A stretch of DNA of 64,000 nt from Streptomyces omiyaensis (lineage in GTDB: Bacteria > Actinomycetota > Actinomycetes > Streptomycetales > Streptomycetaceae): positions 50,234 to 114,233 of the forward strand of contig NZ_BMVV01000026.1 in NCBI RefSeq assembly GCF_014650895.1, written 5' to 3'. Every line of letters starts with the position of its first letter. The stretch's first letter is position 1. Positions 61,916 to 64,000 of the stretch are shown here, piece after piece. The notes under the pieces are model-generated. The model did no database searches and was not told the origin of the DNA. It was given only the letters and a program-made list of their open reading frames with translations. Made by a program: the position numbers and the translations under genes.

Positions 61916-62670
61916 TGGGCTGATCCCTCCTCCTTGCGCTGCGCACGCGCCAGTCGGCGTGCAGCGCGTTCCTCGGCCCGCTTCTTGCGCAGTTCCTCGA
62001 TCGCCTCGCGCATGTGCTCCAGCGAGGGGAACCTCACCAGATCCGGCAGGCTCTCGTCCCTGCGGATCCTCACGATCGTCTTTTCCTGATCGACCTGTAC
62101 GTACTCGGCTTCGACCAGCTCCGTGCCCGGGATGAACTCGGCTACACGGTACGAGTAGGGCGGGTTGAACTGGTAGACACCACGGCGCACCTTGAAGACG
62201 ATGCCATGGCTCATGACCTCCTGAAGCGCCTCATTGGTCTTCGCGCGGGGCACGTCCAGGACCGTCGCCATCTCCTCCTGCGTCAGTCGGATCTGTCCTC
62301 CGGCCTTCTGGCAGGCGATCAGCAACAGGATCAGCCGCAGCGGCAGGGCCTCGCGAAAGTACTGCGCGATGAGGAAGAAGAACTCCAGCGAGTCCATGGA
62401 GAACGCCTTGGGGCGCTCCGGGGTGTCGTAGAACTCCATCGGCTTGCGCTCGCTGCTGAGCGAGAGCTTCCGGCGCGGGTAACGGCGAGCGACCGAGTCG
62501 AGGTCCTCAACCGGCTGGACCGGCCTGGACCACGCCTGGATCTCCTCACCGAGGGGCAGCTCCGTACGGCGCGGCGCACGTTTCGGTGCGGGACGGCGGC
62601 GCTGTGGCTCGGGTGTCACGAGGCTGCTCTCCACTTCGCTGATCTTGTATGCCAGCAGTATGTCAGCCAC
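61912..62670 (-). CDS. RepL-like winged-helix protein, large paralogue
   Basis: A 252-aa protein: a basic N-terminal region (RRRPAPKRAPRRTELPLG), a winged helix (LTQEEMATVLDVPRAKTNEALQE, about residues 128-150) with wing KVRRGVYQFNP, and a charged Arg/Glu-rich tail. The GTG start (62668-62670) lies inside a perfect 42-bp palindrome, so its own translation start is within a likely operator. A shorter start further in is possible. Together with the downstream paralogue it resembles a plasmid replication/maintenance operon that is autoregulated. Confidence 0.65.
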   Translation of the reverse strand: MADILLAYKISEVESSLVTPEPQRRRPAPKRAPRRTELPLGEEIQAWSRPVQPVEDLDSVARRYPRRKLSLSSERKPMEFYDTPERPKAFSMDSLEFFFLIAQYFREALPLRLILLLIACQKAGGQIRLTQEEMATVLDVPRAKTNEALQEVMSHGIVFKVRRGVYQFNPPYSYRVAEFIPGTELVEAEYVQVDQEKTIVRIRRDESLPDLVRFPSLEHMREAIEELRKKRAEERAARRLARAQRKEEGSAQ

Positions 62671-62700
62671 GCCGACATATATGTCGGCGTGGCTGACATA
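62659..62700. promoter_or_regulatory. Perfect 42-bp palindrome over the start of the RepL-like gene
   Basis: Two 21-bp arms (62659-62679 and 62680-62700) are exact reverse complements with no loop. Each arm contains one GTCRGC-N3-GCYGAC unit. It covers the GTG start codon at 62668-62670. Confidence 0.95.
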
Positions 62701-62830
62701 CCGGCGTGTTGTGTCCCCCCAGGGGGGACAGATCTCACCCCTGCTCGCGAGTGCGGACCTCTCGACGGAACCCGCAGCAAAACGTCAGCACCGCTGACGT
62801 TTTGCGCCTGAAAACGTCAGCCTGGCTGAC
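62662..62830. promoter_or_regulatory. Array of four GTCRGC-N3-GCYGAC sites
   Basis: 15-bp sites at 62662-62676, 62683-62697, 62784-62798 and 62816-62830 share the pattern; the third is embedded in a 13-bp-arm inverted repeat (62777-62805). Centre distances are 21, 101 and 32 bp. They lie upstream of the RepL-like operon, as iterons or operators would. Confidence 0.85.
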
Positions 62831-62851
62831 ATTTCACCGTCGATGTGACTA

Positions 62852-62891
62852 CTCAGGAGGTACACATCGCAAGCGTTATGTACCTCCTGAG
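62852..62891. repeat. 13-bp-arm inverted repeat
   Basis: CTCAGGAGGTACA (62852-62864) and its exact complement (62879-62891) flank a 14-base loop. It stands just outside the GTCRGC array and may be another regulatory or structural element. Confidence 0.8.
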
Positions 62892-63470
62892 GTGACAGAA
62901 CGCCGGATGTACAAGCCTCTGACCAGCGGGTTCTTGATCTGCGTAAGTATTAGGTGGCTGAGGTCGACTCGCAGCCGCCGGCCGAACCCTTCGTGGCTGA
63001 GGCAGGACCGCGTGCGGGCTGATTGGCCCGGACAGAGCGAGGGCGGCGCCAGGGGCTCTGGGTTTCAGGTGCTGCCGCCCCTAAGCCACATGCACGAGGA
63101 GGGGGACCGACACCTGTGGTGTGTTCCGCCGCCTGGCCCCGGGCAAGGCGGCTCAACTACCTCCGCACGCCGGAATTTCAACTTTCCCATTTCCGGAGCA
63201 ACGTTCTATGGCTAAGGTCCAGGCCCCCAGTCCCTACTTCCCTGGCTAAATGATAGGCCCGTTATCAGAACTGACGCATCCTCAAAAGCTGCGCTCTGCC
63301 CGGTCAGTCTGAGGATATCCTGTCTTTCTGCCAAAGGTACATGCTGCATCAATTTGATGCGCTAACTACAGTGAAAGCTGTGAACGAGCATCCCGCTCCA
63401 TCCAAGCCCACACCCCCAACTTCCACGCCCTAAAAGAAGGAACCGCACCTCTCCCTAGCGAGCCACCCCC
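62892..63470. other. Gene-free subtelomeric stretch
   Basis: No credible gene. The base composition is lower in GC than the rest of the window (for example around 63250-63420), as seen in subtelomeric DNA outside the last gene. Confidence 0.5.
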
Positions 63471-63547
63471 GAAGCGGGCTGAGGAGGTCCGGAGGCCAAG
63501 CCAAAAGGGTCCATCAAGGTGGGGGAGCGCAGCGGACCCACCCCACA

Positions 63548-63670
63548 TGAAGGGCTGCGCAGCACCCCGGACTCGCGCCACGTGAAGGGCTGCGCAGCAC
63601 CCCGGACTCGCGCCACGTGAAGGGCTGCGCAGCACCCCGGAATCGCGCCACGTGAAGGGCTGCGCAGCAG
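63548..63670. repeat. 35-bp tandem repeat, 3.5 copies
   Basis: Contiguous units start at 63548, 63583 and 63618, with a partial fourth at 63653. Unit 3 differs at one base. Each contains GGGCTGCGCAGC, itself a mini-hairpin. Confidence 0.95.
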
Positions 63671-63685
63671 CCCTTCATTCTCGGT

Positions 63686-63744
63686 GAGCGCAGCGAGTTC
63701 GTGCTTCGGGAGCGCAGCGAGTTCGTGCTTTGGGAGCGCAGCGA
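63686..63744. repeat. 24-bp tandem repeat, 2.5 copies
   Basis: Units at 63686-63709 and 63710-63733 differ at one base; a third copy from 63734 is cut after GAGCGCAGCGA. Confidence 0.9.
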
Positions 63745-63862
63745 ACGGAGCATCACCAAGCCTGCGGAGCAGGCCGCAAGGGCTCCTGAAGCGAAGCGTA
63801 AGGAGCCCCGCCTTCGCGCAGCGAAGGGAACACGGCTGCGCAGCGGGACACGGCTATGGAGC

Positions 63863-63915
63863 GGAACATCCCGCGCAGCGGAACATCCCCGCGCAGCGGA
63901 ACATCCCCGCGCAGC
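63863..63915. repeat. 17-18-bp tandem repeat, three copies
   Basis: GGAACATCCCCGCGCAGC occurs at 63880-63897 and 63898-63915, and one base shorter at 63863-63879. Confidence 0.9.
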
Positions 63916-64000
63916 GGGACACGCCCGCGCAGCGGGTGTGTTCACCACGCCTGCGAAGCAGGCGTGTTCACGAGGCCTGCGAAGCAGGCCAGCCTGCGCA

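Larger units (their letters stand above)
63471..64000. other. Telomere-like terminal region with GCGNAGC hairpins
   Basis: The last ~530 bp contain many short palindromes with GCA, GAA or GGA triloops closed by GC pairs. Examples are 63654-63676 (10-bp arms), 63761-63773, 63906-63918, 63924-63936, 63947-63965 and 63974-63990. GCGNAGC mini-hairpins are the hallmark of Streptomyces linear-replicon telomeres. The end is at or very near base 64000, because hairpins become densest there. Confidence 0.85.

Noticed and set aside
63548..63670. Possible CRISPR array in the 35-bp repeats
   Set aside because: Units are directly contiguous with no spacers and lie in a telomere-like region; no cas genes are visible.
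63366..63948. Short minus-strand frames across the terminal repeats
   Set aside because: They encode only repeat-derived sequence (AARGCSAARG) and lie in telomeric DNA.
58587..64000. tap-tpg terminal-protein genes expected near a linear end
   Set aside because: No protein resembling Tap or Tpg is seen; they may be elsewhere or replaced.

Overview
The window is about 64 kb of very GC-rich actinobacterial DNA, almost certainly Streptomyces. GTG starts are common, genes overlap by ATGA or GTGA, and there is an AfsA/gamma-butyrolactone system and a WhiB protein. It looks like one arm of a linear replicon, more likely a large linear plasmid than a chromosome. It carries a replication-initiator-like gene, a parAB pair with two copies of a 19-bp palindrome, two RepL-like winged-helix genes, and a last ~0.5 kb packed with GCGNAGC mini-hairpins and short tandem repeats typical of a Streptomyces telomere.

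Layout. 1-6.3 kb (+): an anthranilate-type supply operon (chorismate-using synthase, glutamine amidotransferase, medium-chain dehydrogenase, two PaaK-like acid-activating enzymes, a 63-aa protein). 6.5-10.3 kb: an acyltransferase-3 membrane protein and a zinc/manganese-type ABC importer. 10.3-17.4 kb: CoA ligase, class III CoA-transferase, acyl-CoA dehydrogenase, GH88-like hydrolase and an MFS exporter. 17.6-19.5 kb: a His/Met-rich membrane protein, an ECF sigma factor and a small His-tailed membrane protein. 19.55-19.72 kb: a MITE whose right end supplies the stop codon of the next gene. 19.7-30.0 kb (-): enediyne tailoring genes (epoxide hydrolase, two flavoenzymes, SgcJ-like protein, prephenate dehydrogenase, DinB-like and AhpD-like proteins, GMC oxidoreductase with a DUF5987 partner). 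30.3-32.2 kb (+): StrR-like and AraC-like regulators. 32.3-46.2 kb (-): the enediyne core in one tightly coupled run (HxlR regulator, two DUF1702/UnbL proteins, UnbV, UnbU, the PksE iterative synthase, the E10 thioesterase, an E6-type flavin reductase, an E7-type P450). 46.3-50.6 kb: a domesticated IS701-like transposase, two TetR regulators and AfsA. 50.9-64 kb: plasmid backbone and telomere.

How they fit together. The PksE cassette plus SgcF-, SgcJ-, E6- and E7-type proteins and the StrR/AraC regulator pair closely match nine-membered enediyne clusters such as C-1027. The chromophore would be made by PksE/E10/UnbLVU and oxidised by the flavin enzymes and P450. It would be opened at an epoxide by the hydrolase and probably decorated with an anthranilate- or aminobenzoate-type acid made and activated at the left edge. 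No apoprotein, aminomutase or deoxysugar genes are visible, so the cluster probably continues to the left of base 1. A gamma-butyrolactone circuit next to the core probably times its expression: two AT-rich sites sharing CGAACGCCCT lie upstream of the receptor/afsA pair and upstream of the transposase-like gene. A separate 19-bp palindrome shared by the HxlR promoter and the AhpD-like gene points to a local HxlR regulon.
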